DNA of 64,000 bases, taken from NCBI RefSeq assembly GCF_933775445.1, contig NC_065877.1:33346694-33410693 (forward strand). Direction: 5' to 3'. How positions within the stretch are numbered: position 1 is the stretch's first letter; every line of letters starts with the position of its first letter. Shown piece by piece: positions 11,458 through 23,119 of this stretch. The notes under the pieces were generated by a model, which was not told where the DNA came from, ran no database searches, and was given only the letters and a program-made list of their open reading frames with translations. The stretch comes from Argentina anserina. Its lineage: Eukaryota; Streptophyta; Magnoliopsida; Rosales; Rosaceae. The position numbers and the translations under genes are program-made.

Positions 11458-12267
11458 TTAAGAAGAGACGAGAATACACTTGCCCCAGCCTGAAAAAAAA
11501 AAAAAGAGAGAAAAGGATCGAATCGATCAGTTACTCGATCTTACTATAGATCTTTAAAAGTAGAGAAAGCAAAACTATGATATGTTGATATAACATACTT
11601 GGGTCTATGGTTGTAGTCTCTGCTCTTCCTCCGTAAACGCAGTCAGCATCTTTCTTACCGTTCTTCTGATACTTAAGATTCATGGCGAAGGAGGCCTTGG
11701 CGAAGATTGACTCAGTGTAGCATAAGCCTTTTCCGTCTGTAGGTGAGCAATCGACCTCTTTGCACACGTCTTCGAAATCCTTCTTCAAAAGGCTTTTCGC
11801 AATACCACCTTTGGCAATGCACCACTTCTTGTTGCCACCAGCGGGTGCAGCTCCTCCAGTGGGTACTGCAGGGTCATCTACTCCTCCGAACGGAACCTGC
11901 GGTTTGCTTCCTGGCTTTGCAATGCCCCCTGCTGGACCTCCCGGCTCATGTGCAGTCTTGTGAGAGCCCTGTGATTTCAAAATTATTGCATGTGACATGC
12001 GTTAGGAGCATCAGAAAGCAATGAGCCTATATATAAACGACCCCTTAACAGACACAAAATCACAGAAGCAAATTAACCGACAACATGAATAAGATATGAA
12101 CGATAGCTAGGATAATCGTTTAATAACGAACTCACGTGAGGCTTGTGCATAGGGTTGTCACGAGGGTTGCTATCACCATCTTCGCCGTTGGACCCCTTGC
12201 CCTTGGACAAAGCGGTTACAGAAAGCTGGAGGAGGAGGAGGGAGACGAGGACGAACTTGGTTTCCAT
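11458..12267 (-). CDS. Secreted single-X8-domain (CBM43) protein, Ole e 10-like
   Basis: Predicted secreted cell-wall protein whose X8 (CBM43) module binds beta-1,3-glucan (callose). Three exons (12136-12267, 11599-11968, 11458-11489) give 177 residues. Residues 1 to about 21 (METKFVLVSLLLLQLSVTA) form a signal peptide. A charged stretch and a Gly/Pro-rich linker follow. The X8 domain runs from KKWCIAKGG to the end and has the six conserved cysteines (WCIAK, DVCKE, VDCSP, GLCYT, ADCVY, GKC) and the SFAMNLKYQ motif. The protein stops eight codons after the last cysteine, so there is no GPI-anchor signal and no glycosidase domain. A minus-strand TATATA at 12335-12340 lies about 70 bp upstream of the ATG. 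Residues after the last intron come from an 11-codon exon. Confidence 0.9.
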
Positions 12268-12332
12268 TATTTCTTCTGTTGTATTGTACGTAAATTTCTT
12301 TGCAGTTGGTGAGATTGGCAATGAGGGTTGGG

Positions 12333-12342
12333 AATATATATT
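12333..12342 (-). promoter_or_regulatory. Probable TATA box of the X8 gene
   Basis: On the minus strand the sequence reads caatatatattcc. It lies about 70 bp before the ATG at 12267, a suitable distance for a short plant 5' UTR. Assigned by position only. Confidence 0.4.
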
Positions 12343-12599
12343 GCAGAAAAGATGTATGAAATGATTCTATTTACGGCTAATTTCTGTTGCTGGTTTTCTG
12401 TTTTTGAGCATCACCACAGTTTAACACCCAAATAAAATAGCTAAAACCTTTTTTTGGAGGAACTATATATATAAAGCAGTAACACGTACATAAAATAGCT
12501 AATAACGTGGTCGCATGTCTATGACAAACACACGAACGTACGTACTTGACGGCTCCAAAGTAGAAGTTTTTACGAACCATATATAATCGTTCGTGTGCC

Positions 12600-13300
12600 T
12601 TATGTGTTATGCTACTTCAGTCCATTTATGGCGTACCAAGTAGTGCACATCGATCAGAACAATACGATCAAGTGTTTCAAGTTGATTGCTGATCTATAAT
12701 AAAACACGACACCAAGTATTCTCGATCGATCATTACTGAGCCATTACTTATATGCACAAGGGGGGATGATATCATTTCAATGTAACAGAAATATTATACT
12801 CGGATAAAAAAAAAGATTAACATTGAGTGAAACAACCTGCATGGCTACATGCAAGTCTAATTAGACTAATTTCAAGTATATACGAATTATGGTAAATGCT
12901 TTGGAAGAGAAGTTGTACTTAGAAATCCAGTCCCCTACGTACGTACTCCATATCCTATACTTCATCTCAATATGACAGTAAATTTTGAGTAGAATTATAA
13001 TCAATCGTGACTGCCCTTATATATCTGGTGCCCTTGGTGTGTACCAACAATGGCGAAAAAAAAAAGTAGTTGATTATTGATAATATTAAATTCAAATTGA
13101 CCAAAAACAATATATTGTCAAGTTGCAACGTATATAATTCGTATCGATCCAATTAGTGTGGTGAACAAAGAGAGAATTGATATATTGTTTTGGTCGATGA
13201 GAGAATTGATATATACATATATAGATCACAATTAGTTCACGTACATGCAACTTTAACTTATTAATTAAGCTTGATTGATCGCATAATTCGGTCGATGGGG
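12600..13300. other. Intergenic spacer
   Basis: AT-rich DNA upstream of the X8 gene. It contains several cgatcgat and gtacgtac short palindromes but no supported gene. Confidence 0.4.
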
Positions 13301-13305
13301 TTTCT

Positions 13306-13373
13306 ATGGAGCAGCAAGGAAAACCTAAAGTTACCTATCGTGTTTTGGGATCACGATCAATTTGGTTAATTGG
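13306..13373 (+). pseudogene. Possible coding remnant left of the solo LTR
   Basis: An ATG at 13306 opens MEQQGKPKVTYRVLGSRSIW before the LTR insertion point at 13374. Without the LTR the frame meets a stop within a few codons. I cannot assign a family. It is listed because it directly abuts the insertion and a second protein-like fragment lies on the other side. Confidence 0.2.
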
Positions 13374-15369
13374 TGATAGAAGCACTTTGTGCTACGTTCT
13401 TAATATGTTTTTACATCTATTTGTACTTTGTTTAGCCCTTGTTGTTGTAATATCGAGTCATTGAGTCACAATAGGAGTCTTGGACGGTATTGAATGTGTC
13501 TTTGTGCTTAAACGAGTTAAAAACGAAGAATTGGTCTTGAATCCTAGTTTGAGTAGGAATCCTTATAGGACTAGGAAACCTAGTTGGATTAGGAGTCTTC
13601 ATCTTTCTACGTTTTAGTCGCATTGGCGATATCTTGAGAGTCCTGTTTGCATTAGAAATCCTTGTTAGACTAGGAAACGTACCATTTGAGAAAGTTCTAC
13701 TTGAACTCAAACTCTTATTACAAAACTTTCGTAAATGAACTTTCTTATTTGAGTAAATTTCTTGTTCTAGTAAGTTTTCTTTTTGCAAATTAGAAACTTT
13801 CCTAATCTAGTTGAGCTCATCTATTACATGTGTCTTTTTAAGACAACAAATGTCTAGATTAAGACATAAGTTTCGAAATATATTATCTCTTCTTATTAAT
13901 TTCGGTTTTTATTTTCAGATTTGAAGAGATAATTCAAGGGAGAAATAAAAGGGAGTTTCAGCCATGCATATTGAAGCCAAACGAAGTCCAAGCCGTGTGG
14001 AATTCTTGAGAGAAAATAGGAGAGGGAGCCGTGCTATCCAAATCAGCAAAATATAAGGAGCCTTGTGTGTGAAGCTTTAGAGAGTATCTAGGAGTCTTGC
14101 CGTGCTATCCAATTCAGCCAAGGAGAAGGAGTCCAGCCGTGTAACCCTAGAGAATCAAGGAGATAAGAGCTTATTCTATAAGAAAAACAAGGGCAGCCAT
14201 TCGATCCATTCAAGCAAAATAATCACAGCCGTGCATCCTTGATGGATCAGTCCATGCCGTGCAGCCCCTCCTCTCCTCCTTCCTCTATAAAAGGCATGGC
14301 CTCCATTCACAAATATCATCACCATTCTCTCATAAATCCAAGCGAAACCCTGCCAAAATTCATCCAGAAAATTCAAGCCAAAAACTTCATCCATCACCAC
14401 CAAGCCGTGCTCCCCCTCTTGCCTCTCTAAATCCGAATTCATCTTGCTCCATCCTTCAAGGTTTCTAATGTGTGATTCATCCATGGCTTGTAATTTTTAT
14501 TTAGGTTTTCTGCAATTTTCGATTTTATTTTATGAATTCTTGGATGATCTTTTCGGTTTCATATATGAAGAATATACATTCAAACTTCTTTGGTTTTATG
14601 TTTTGATTGTATGAACTCATGAAATATGTATGTATGCCGTGTGTTATGATCTAGGGCAGTAGGTTTCCGATTTTTATTTAGGTTTTATTTCAATTAATTC
14701 CAAGAATTTGTACATCTAAATCAATGTTTGATGAAGCCAAGGCCATGGTTCTCCTAAGGTTGCGATTTAATTCACCAAATTGTTCATTGATTGAATATGC
14801 GCTTCGTGTTTCAATTTTATTGATATTTGTTTAGGGTTGTGAGAGTTCTATGAATTTGCATGTTTAATCAAGATGAGTGACGCCATGCTTGCTTACATGT
14901 CTCCAATTTGACTTAATGTGCTTATGTGCTATTTTGTTGTTTAACTAGAACGCTTCGTTTTGTTGAACTCTTTTTAGCATATGTTTAGGATTGAACGCTT
15001 TGTTGATTCTAAATAACTAAAAGTCTTAACGATTAGATGAACCGTTTCGGACTCTAATTAGAATTAGAATTAAAATGGACTTATAAAGAATCGAAATAAT
15101 TCGATGCCTATACGTTGTTCTATGCGTGTCATACATGTTAAATGAGTATAATTCGTGTTTTGGTTATGTGATGAGTGGTAGATAAATTGTATATAAGTAA
15201 TTTATGATTTATTTTAAGTTGTAGTTTTAGAATTCAAATCAAATCCCCCAATAACATGATATGTGTTGAGACCCTTTTGATTTCCCGGACTGAACGATCT
15301 ATGCTTATTCTATACTAACGATGATGTTTTTCAAAGTATTTTATAGACGTTCTAACCAACGATCTATCA
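13374..15369. mobile_element. Solo LTR of a retrotransposon (1,996 bp) with ATTGG target-site duplication
   Basis: The unit starts TGATAGA and ends TCTATCA, a perfect 7-bp inverted terminus in the canonical TG...CA form. It is flanked by the 5-bp direct repeat ATTGG at 13369-13373 and 15370-15374. There is no gag, pol or second LTR inside or nearby, so the internal region was probably lost by recombination between the two LTRs. Inside are a plus-oriented TATA box (cctctataaaaggcatgg near 14284), repeated agccgtgc motifs and paired ccgtgctatccaa/ttcagc blocks (about 14030 and 14100), consistent with LTR promoter structure. The superfamily cannot be told from an LTR alone. Confidence 0.85.
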
Positions 15370-15404
15370 ATTGGCTAATAAGTTAAGTATAATCTAAAAG
15401 TTGA

Positions 15405-15563
15405 ACTGTTGAAGAAGTAGCTGGCTCTTTCATTCCGAGACCAAAATATATCTTAGCTTCAAATGGTGGTAAAGTATATGTATCTGGCTTTAAACAGATG
15501 GATGATAATGAGTTCTTCCTCCTCCGCCAGTTTAACATCTCGATCTGGACATGGTGTAATTAG
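15405..15563 (+). pseudogene. Short coding remnant with kelch-like sequence
   Basis: A 52-codon open frame reads IPRPKYILASNGGKVYVSGF and then ends in WTWCN and a TAG. The pattern of two glycines followed by KVYVSGF resembles one blade of a kelch or beta-propeller repeat. A stop lies just upstream in frame, and the solo LTR ends 36 bp before it. It looks like the tail of a broken gene, possibly the same one as the fragment at 13306, but the two frames do not join. Identification is weak. Confidence 0.25.
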
Positions 15564-15569
15564 ACGAAA

Positions 15570-16640
15570 TAAACAATGTATCCACAGTAGTGGCAGTACT
15601 CTTTAAATCGTGGTGGTCTCTCTTTTTCTGAGAGCTTAGTTTTTAACGGCTAACGCAAGAAAAGGTTCCCCCTTTTCCCCCTCCGATCACTTTCATAGAA
15701 GTGCGTTGTTCCTTGGAAAACAAAGATGTTTGTTTTTCCACTCCATATTAGAGCATAGTAATAGGACTAAGGAACCAAGGGTTTTTAGTATGAAATTTCA
15801 TACAACTTGGTAGTTACCAAATCAATTTTCGAATAAAACAAAACATGACATAATCGATCAGCAGTCTGACAATGGAACTTATCTAACATGTTTAATTGCA
15901 TGTTTACCAATTAAACATGTGAACACCTTTAAAATATGCTATAACTAAAAAAAAAACATATAGCCAAACGTTAGTTGTTGCGAATGAGCTATCAAAATCA
16001 AAGACTCAAAGATAGTCTCAATTAATCATGAATAAAAGAGAAAGAAATGTACTTGGATTACTATCTATACTCATTTCAAAATTACAACATTTAGTGTCAT
16101 ATTCAAATAAAAAAATGGAAAATATTAATTTTCAAACCCTTTCCGATCCCTTCTGTCAACAAACTCATGCATGAACAAGAAGTTGTCTACTCACAAGTCA
16201 TAAGCCTCGGCCTCATTCGTTCAAATACCAATGTTGATCTGATCTTGATGACTTGATCCATCCTCAGAAAGTTCAACTCAATAGTGAAAACCCACCCACC
16301 CACATCTCTCTCTCTCTCTCTAGAAACATATCTGAGGAAGGAGGAGAGAAGAAACATGTGAATAATAATTATAATATTAGAACTAAAAATAAAAAACCAA
16401 AGCCACATGCGACAAATAGATGCTTATCCTAAACACCCCCAATCCCCCCCTCCCCCCAACGTCACATAACAGCTCCTTCACACCGTGGCATTTCAATACA
16501 AAAAGGTATTCCTCCAACCCAGAACATGCTCCCTTTCTCAAACTACCCCCATCTCTCCTTATATTTACCCGTCCACCTTATCCCAACGGGTTTTACCAAC
16601 CACGGGCATTTCCGTCATTATCTAACTCCCCAGCCCGGCA
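15570..16640. other. CRWN1 upstream spacer
   Basis: AT-rich up to about 16400, then C-rich. Contains an inverted repeat (aacatgtttaatt at 15885-15897 with aattaaacatgt at 15909-15920) and a TC dinucleotide run near 16305-16321. No gene was found. The C-rich part, 16430-16650, is probably the proximal CRWN1 promoter. Confidence 0.4.
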
Positions 16641-16655
16641 CCCACGTTGCATTCT

Positions 16656-16664
16656 ATAAAAGCC
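16656..16664 (+). promoter_or_regulatory. Probable TATA box of CRWN1
   Basis: The sequence ctataaaag lies about 450 bp before the CRWN1 ATG in a C-rich context. It would place transcription start near 16690 and give a 5' UTR of about 420 nt that includes the GA microsatellite. Assigned by position and consensus only. Confidence 0.45.
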
Positions 16665-16799
16665 ACCCGTTTCATTTCCCATTCTACCCTACCTATCACA
16701 AAACCACTGCTTAAAATCAAAGGACTCTATCGTACTTTCCACAAGAATCTCCGTTGGCGGCCCAATAAAGAAAATAAAAAGACAATTGATCCGCGCAAA

Positions 16800-16827
16800 G
16801 CGAGAGAGAGAGAGAGAGAGAGAGAGG
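16800..16827 (+). repeat. (GA)n microsatellite in the probable CRWN1 5' UTR
   Basis: A run of about thirteen GA dinucleotides lies between the putative TATA box and the start codon. GA tracts of this kind are common in plant 5' UTRs and can bind BPC/GAGA-binding factors. Confidence 0.85.
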
Positions 16828-17114
16828 TTACCGGATTTGAAATCTCCAATTTGCCGGAATTTGGGAACTGCGCCACGTCCGGACTAGGGTTTTCTGTTAT
16901 TAGAGAGAAAGGACATCACAGAGTGAAGTGAGAAGCTTCAATTTTTCCCAAAGCGAATTCTGGGAACTTCAATTTCCGCCGTGAAATTGCGTCAATTTCC
17001 GATCAGGGTCTTCGATTTTAGGGTTTTGCAGCGGGAAAAAGCCGGTTCCTTTTTCTTTGGGGGAATTAGGGTTTTCTATATGAAGTTGGGATCTTTGAAT
17101 TTGGGGAGAGGTTC

Positions 17115-20100
17115 ATGATGTTTACGCCGCAGCGGTGGTCGGGTTGGTCTCTCACTCCCAAAACCGGGGCTGAGAAGACCGGAAGTGACATGAATTCCGG
17201 CAAGTCGAAGTTGAACTCCGGCGAGGGGAAAGGGGTGGTGTTGTTTGAGCCCACCACGCCGGCTTCGGGTCTGTTGGAGAATGGAGACAGGGATGGGATA
17301 GCTCGGAAGCTTCTGGAGCTCGAAAATGAGGTCGGTGGAATTTGATTCATACTTATTTTTCAATTCTTTAATTTCTGCTATGCTCAGTTACTTTTTGTTG
17401 TTTGTTAATTGGATAAAGAGAGAATTTTTTTTTTATGTTAATGAATGGATTAATTTTTGTGACGTTAGAATATGGTTGGTGAATTTGACTCGCAGGGTAA
17501 TAAATGATGTAAATTTTGAGTTGGTAGTATGCTGGTAAAAAAATAAAGTCAGGAGTAGGTTGTACAACTATGTAGCACCGACAATTCTAAGGACGAGTGT
17601 CGAAGTGTCCAACATTTTCCCGCCGGCGTGTCAGTAATATTGACTTTAATTCCGGCACGATGTCATTATTTTAGATTAAAAAAACAGAAAAATAAAAACA
17701 AAATAAAATAACCCAAGTTTTGTTTCAGCCCCATCTTTTCCCTTTATTCTTTCCTTAAATTTATTTATTTTGAATTCTTATGCAATAAAATGAACTTGAA
17801 TCTTTAATTTAACATTATTTCATGTGTTATATATTTCTTTTATGTATTAATAAATATATTAAAAAATATATAAATTGCCCTGTCGGAATCTTGGTTTTTT
17901 TAGATTTTCCGTGTCGCACGGTCGGTGTTGGTGTCCGTGCTACATGGTTTTACAGTAATAAGTGAAACATGTCTAATGTGGTTGTGACAGTGGGTCTATT
18001 TGTTCATAAATCCTGCATCATTTTGTTGGTTATTTGATGATGTGTTAATGAAGTAAAATGCAGTTTCTCTGTGTTTTAAGTAGTTATGAGTCGTTCCATA
18101 GGGTTGTGGTCCCTATTCTCGGTTGGTGTACATGAATCGGTAAATGTTAGAAATGTAATGTGTTCTGCTGATTGACGAAATGTTGCTGCTTGCAGCTTTA
18201 CCAGTACCAGTACAATATGGGGCTGCTCCTGATTGAGAAAAAGGAGTGGACATCTAGGAAGGAAGAACTCGGGCAGTCATTGGCAGAAGTAAAAGAAGCT
18301 CTTGAAAGAGAACAAGCAGCCCATTTGATTGCGACTTCTGAACTTGAAAAGCGAGAGGAGAATTTGAGGAAGGCCTTGGGGGTTGAGAAGCAGTGTGTTA
18401 TTGATGTAAGGTTTCTCTTACTCATTTCCTGTTTCAGACTCTCCTACATTTTCATTAGCGATCATCTTTGTACTTTGTTTGGCAACTAATCAAATAAAGG
18501 AGCTATATTTTAGCCAAATATTATTTTGGTTTAAAGCAGTGTACAAGTGTGTGTGAATACATCAATTATTAATTTGGCTTAGAATCATAGATACGATTTT
18601 AATTTTCTGGTGTTACTGCTATCACAATTTTCTAATTGATTTCACAATTTTTATTTGATCTTACACTTTAGTTTTATTTTATTCTTATTATTATATATAA
18701 ATAGTTTTATATAAATAGTTTTATATATACATACAGATGAAAAAATTTGTATATAATAGATTTTTATGTAAATCTTTTTCCTGTTCTTGGTTCATAGTAG
18801 TCTTTCTATCCTAAAACCCTAGAAGGGTGGATCTAGTGACAGTTTCTGATGGTTTTACAAAGTTATTTACTTTTGCAAAATGAATATTATTTCTTCTAGG
18901 CTGAACTTTGAAGCCTGTGGCTTGATCCCTGACACTGGAAGTTGGAAGGCTGATTTTTATTCTTTGTGGTTGCATTTTGTTAAACGGTGGTTCTTTATTT
19001 TGCAGCTAGAGAAGGCTTTGCATGAGACTCGTTCGGAGATTGCAGAAATTAAGTTCATTGCTGATTCTAAGTTGGCTGAAGCAAATGCTTTGGTTGCTAG
19101 CATAGAAGAAAAATCGCTGGAGCTGGAGGGAAAGCTGCGTACAGCTGATGCCAAGCTTTCTGAGGTCAGCCGGAAAAGTTCAGAGTTAGAGAGCAAAACA
19201 AAGGACTTGGAGGCTCGAGAAAGTGCACTTCAAAGAGATAGATCCTCCTTCAATTCAGAGTATGATCCAGGCTCTACAATGTGTCATTCTCATTATAATT
19301 TGTTGCAAGGTCTTAGCAATCCATTCTGCAGACTGACACCATTTGTAGAATTGTTTCTTATTGTAACATAGCTGGTTGACTTTTCTCAGACAGGAAGCAA
19401 GGGAGAATTCTCTGGCAAAGTGGAGGGAGGACTTACTAGAATGGGAAAGGAAATTGCAAGAGGGGGAGGAGAGGCTAGCTAGAGGTCAAAGAAACATCAA
19501 CCAAAGAGAGGAGAGAGCAAATGAGCATGATAGGTCCTTGAAGAATAAAGAGAAGGATCTGGAAGACGCAGAGAAGAAAATTGATGCTACCAACGAAGCA
19601 CTGAAAAGGAAAGAAGATGATATGACAAGCAGGCTAGCAAGTCTAACATTAAAAGAGAAGGCAAGTAGTTCTTTTATATGAGCTATATTTAAGGTTGGTA
19701 GTTGCTTGTTTGTAATTTACTTTTCTTTTTCTAATGCAGGAATATGATGCTATGAGAATGAAGTTACAAGTGAAAGAGAAGGAGTTACTAGCTTGGGAAG
19801 AAACACTCAATGCTAGAGAAAGAGTAAGGCCCATCACTGTATATAGTGTGACCACAGACAAGAATTAGTGAACATGTTTGAACTTATTACGGTGTGACTT
19901 GTCAAATGTTTTTATCCTAAAACTTTGGTCATGCTCTTGACTATATTCTTGGATACGCAGGTTGAAATCCAAAAGGCTGTTGATGAACATAATGCCATTC
20001 TGCATGCAAAGCAATGTGATTTTGAGCTGGAAATTGATCAAAAAAGAAAGTCGTTGGAAGATGAATTGAGAAACAGGTTGGTTGATGTGGAGAAGAAAGA

Positions 20101-22767
20101 ATCTGAAGTCAATCATTTGGTGGAGAAAGTCACTAAGCGGGAGCAGGCATTGGAAAAGAAAGGGGAGAAGCTCAGGGAGAAAGAGAAGGACTATGAATCT
20201 AAAATGAAGGCCTTGAAGGAAAAAGAGAAGTCTATTAAATCGGAGGAGAAGAACTTTGAAGCTGAGAAGAAACAGTTACTTGCTGATAAAGAGGACTTGA
20301 CTAGGCTTTTGGCCGAAATGGAGCAGGTAAAGGCTGATAATGAAGATAAGCTACGGAAGATCAGTGAAGAGAGTGATCGATTGAAAGTAACTGAAGAAGA
20401 GAGGTCACAGTGCCAGCGGTTACAGTCAGAACTGAAACAGGAAATTGACAAATACATGCAGCAGAAAGAATTGCTTCTAAAGGAAGCTGAAGATTTGAAG
20501 CAGCAAAAAGAGCTTTTTGAGAAAGAGTGGGAAGAGCTGGATGACAAAAGAGCAGAAATTGAGAAAGAGCTGAAGAATGTGAGAGAACAGAAAGAAGAAG
20601 TAGAAAAGCTTAATCGAATTGAAGCAGAGAGCTTGAAAAATGAAAGGGCTGCCGCTCAGGATTGTATAAAAAGGGAGCGAGAAGATCTTGCCTTGGCCCA
20701 GGAATCATTTGCTGCCCACATGGAGCATGAAAAGGCAGTTTTAGCTGAAAAAGTTCAGAGTGAGAAAAGTGAAATGGTTCATGAATTCGAAGCTCTGAAA
20801 AGAGAACTTGAAAGTGATATGCAGAAGCGGCTGGAGGAGTTGGAGAAACCCTTGCGTGAAAGGGAGAACTCTTTTGCAGAAGAAAGAGAGAGAGAATTGG
20901 ACAATGTTAATTACTTGAGAGATGTTGCTAGAAGAGAAATGGAGGACATCAAGGCAGAGAGAATTAAAATTGTAAAAGAGAGGCAAGAATCTGATGAAAA
21001 TAAGGAGCATCTTGAAAGGCAGCGAGTTGAAATTAGAAAAGACATTGATGGACTTCTCGATCTTAGTGGGAAACTGAGAAATCAGCGAGAACAATTTATC
21101 AAGGAAAGAGAACACTTTATTTCGTATGTTGATAAGCTCAAGGGTTGCACGAATTGTGGTGACACGGTCTCTGAGTTTGTACTTGCTAATTTACGACCTT
21201 TAGCTGAAACTGAAGAGGCAGAGATTCTTCCGCTTCCAAGACTGAGTGATGATTATGTGAAGGTGGGTTACAAAGATAGCCTGGCTGCGGTCGAGAGGGA
21301 CAGTACTGAGAAGTCTCCTGCTGTTGATTCAAAATCTCCAGTTTCTGGTGGGATGTCTTGGCTTCGCAAGTGCACCTCAAAGATTCTTATTTTCTCTCCG
21401 GGGAAAAAGACAGAGTCTGGTGCTGTACACAACGAAACCCCATTTGCACTCGAGCAGAATAGAGGTCCATCCAATAGGTTACATACTGAAAATGAGGTAG
21501 AGGTTTCTTTTGGAGCGGGAAGTGGTTCTTTAGATGTCCAGAGGATCCAATCTGACAGCAGCATCAGAGAGGTTGATGTCGGCCAAAAGCCACGTAGGAG
21601 AGGTAGGGCGAAAGTTCACAGATCGCGCTCTGTAAAAGCAGTTGTCGAAGATGCCAAGGCTATACTTGGAGAGGCTTTTGAAACAAACGATGGTCATCAG
21701 AATGGGACTGCTGAGGACTCTGCCAATATGCATACTGAAAGCCACGACGATTCTATTCTTGCTGGTAAAAGACCAGCAAGAAATGGGCGGAAACGTGGCC
21801 GTGCTCAGACATCTCAAGTTACTGTGAGCGAGCATGGTGGGAATGATAGTGAGGAACGGTCTGAAAGTGTCATGACCGGCCAGCGTAAGAAGAGGCGAGG
21901 AAAAGTACCTCCCGCTGAGCAACCTCCAAATGAAAGTCGGTACAATCTCCGGAGATCTAAAGCGTAAGTCCTTAAATATATAGTTTTTTTTTACCAAAAA
22001 CAAAAAAAAATCTAGTTTCCTTGTATAGAACAAAAGTTGCTACTTCGTCAGAGTGACTTTGTATACCTGATGTAAGTTTTGAATCTACATCTTAATTCTA
22101 AGAGTTCAATACTGCTGGCATGATTTGATAGGCAATTAGTGTGCTACTAACTTGTAAATTACACTGTCTTCAGTGGTGGTAAAGTTGCTGCCGCAAAAGT
22201 CTCACACGAGGTTGGTGATGCCAGAAATACGGAGGCGGAGATTCTATACTCCAAAGCTGCTCCTGCTACTTCAACAGGATTTGCTGGTGAGAATGGTGGA
22301 AGCACACACTTTGTGCGGGTGAGTGATGCCAATACTGCATGTTAATGAGATGATATATCGGACAATATTTGTCTACAGTGAACTCTTCAAATGATGTCGT
22401 TCTCCTAAATAATTCCAGCTTTTGTAAAACCCTCAGCTTTTGAAGAGCCTATAAGCTGGTTCTCACTGACTTTCGATTCTGACTTTGCTTATGCTTTCTG
22501 CTGCAGTGCGGGACTCTTGCAAACACTGAAGATGGTGGTGTAGATGGAGTCGAAATTTCGGTTGAAAATATGGCAGTGAGTGAAGCAAATGGTTCCACAG
22601 AAGGGGGCCAGGAGTATGTTGATGGAGAGGAGTATAGGAGTGAATCCCGTGGGGAGGATGCAAATTTCACTGAAGATGAAGATGAAGATGAGGACGATGA
22701 CAATGAGTCTGTACAGCCCGGTGAGGCCTCCGTAGGGAAGAAGTTTTGGACCTTTCTCACAACATAA
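17115..22767 (+). CDS. CRWN1: CRWN1 / NMCP1 nuclear lamina-like coiled-coil protein
   Basis: Structural protein of the plant nuclear periphery that sets nuclear size, shape and chromocentre organisation (CROWDED NUCLEI, formerly LINC1). Eight plus-strand exons: 17115-17330, 18196-18405, 19006-19259, 19390-19660, 19740-19823, 19961-21963, 22174-22318, 22507-22767. They give 1,147 residues; Arabidopsis CRWN1 is about 1,130. The N-terminus ([14 protein letters not shown]) and first coiled-coil exon ([15 protein letters not shown]) match the family. A heptad-rich coiled coil fills residues of roughly 70-690. After it come the [11 protein letters not shown] block, a basic region with likely nuclear localisation ([18 protein letters not shown]), RYNLRRSKA, an acidic Glu/Asp stretch and the conserved C-terminus [10 protein letters not shown]. 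The fourth intron has a GC donor (AAG|gcaagt). An ATG at 17118 is an equally good start. Confidence 0.96.
17331..18195 (+). other. First intron of CRWN1 (865 bp)
   Basis: Donor gtcggt at 17331 and acceptor ttgcag at 18195. The longest intron of the gene and AT-rich. Nothing else recognisable was found inside. Confidence 0.85.
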
Positions 22768-23045
22768 GAAGAAATCGAGAACCTGTATGGCATTTTGGAT
22801 TTGAAATTTGGATGGAAGATTTGTGCATCAGCAATTTCGTTGTAGTTTTATCTCATTTTGTTCTGGAATTTTAGTGGTGTTAGAACCATTTGTGTATCTT
22901 AAGGCGGAGGGATAGGGTTTTTGTCTACCCTCTATCTTTTAATTTTAGGATGTAAAAGGGATTTGGGGCTGCTTCTCTTTCTACGGTAGGTAGCAGACTA
23001 GCAGTAGCCAGTGTTAGCGCTGGAGTCGGCTCCGCCCTTCCACAT

Positions 23046-23115
23046 TGTTTGTATCATATTTTGCATGTTTGTTTAGTTATTGTTTGTATCATATTTTGCA
23101 TGTTTGTTTAGTTAT
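23046..23115. repeat. Two perfect 35-bp tandem copies near the CRWN1 3' end
   Basis: The unit tgtttgtatcatattttgca plus tgtttgtttagttat occurs at 23046-23080 and again at 23081-23115 without visible differences, implying a recent duplication. It lies about 280 bp past the CRWN1 stop, probably in or just after the 3' UTR. Confidence 0.9.
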
Positions 23116-23119
23116 GGAA

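Noticed and set aside
13432..14484. Several frames of 60-120 codons inside the solo LTR
   Set aside because: LTRs are non-coding; the frames show no gag or pol similarity and differ in strand and phase.
20191..21564. Ser/Phe-rich frames antisense to CRWN1 exon 6
   Set aside because: Shadows of the Glu/Lys-rich coiled coil on the opposite strand.
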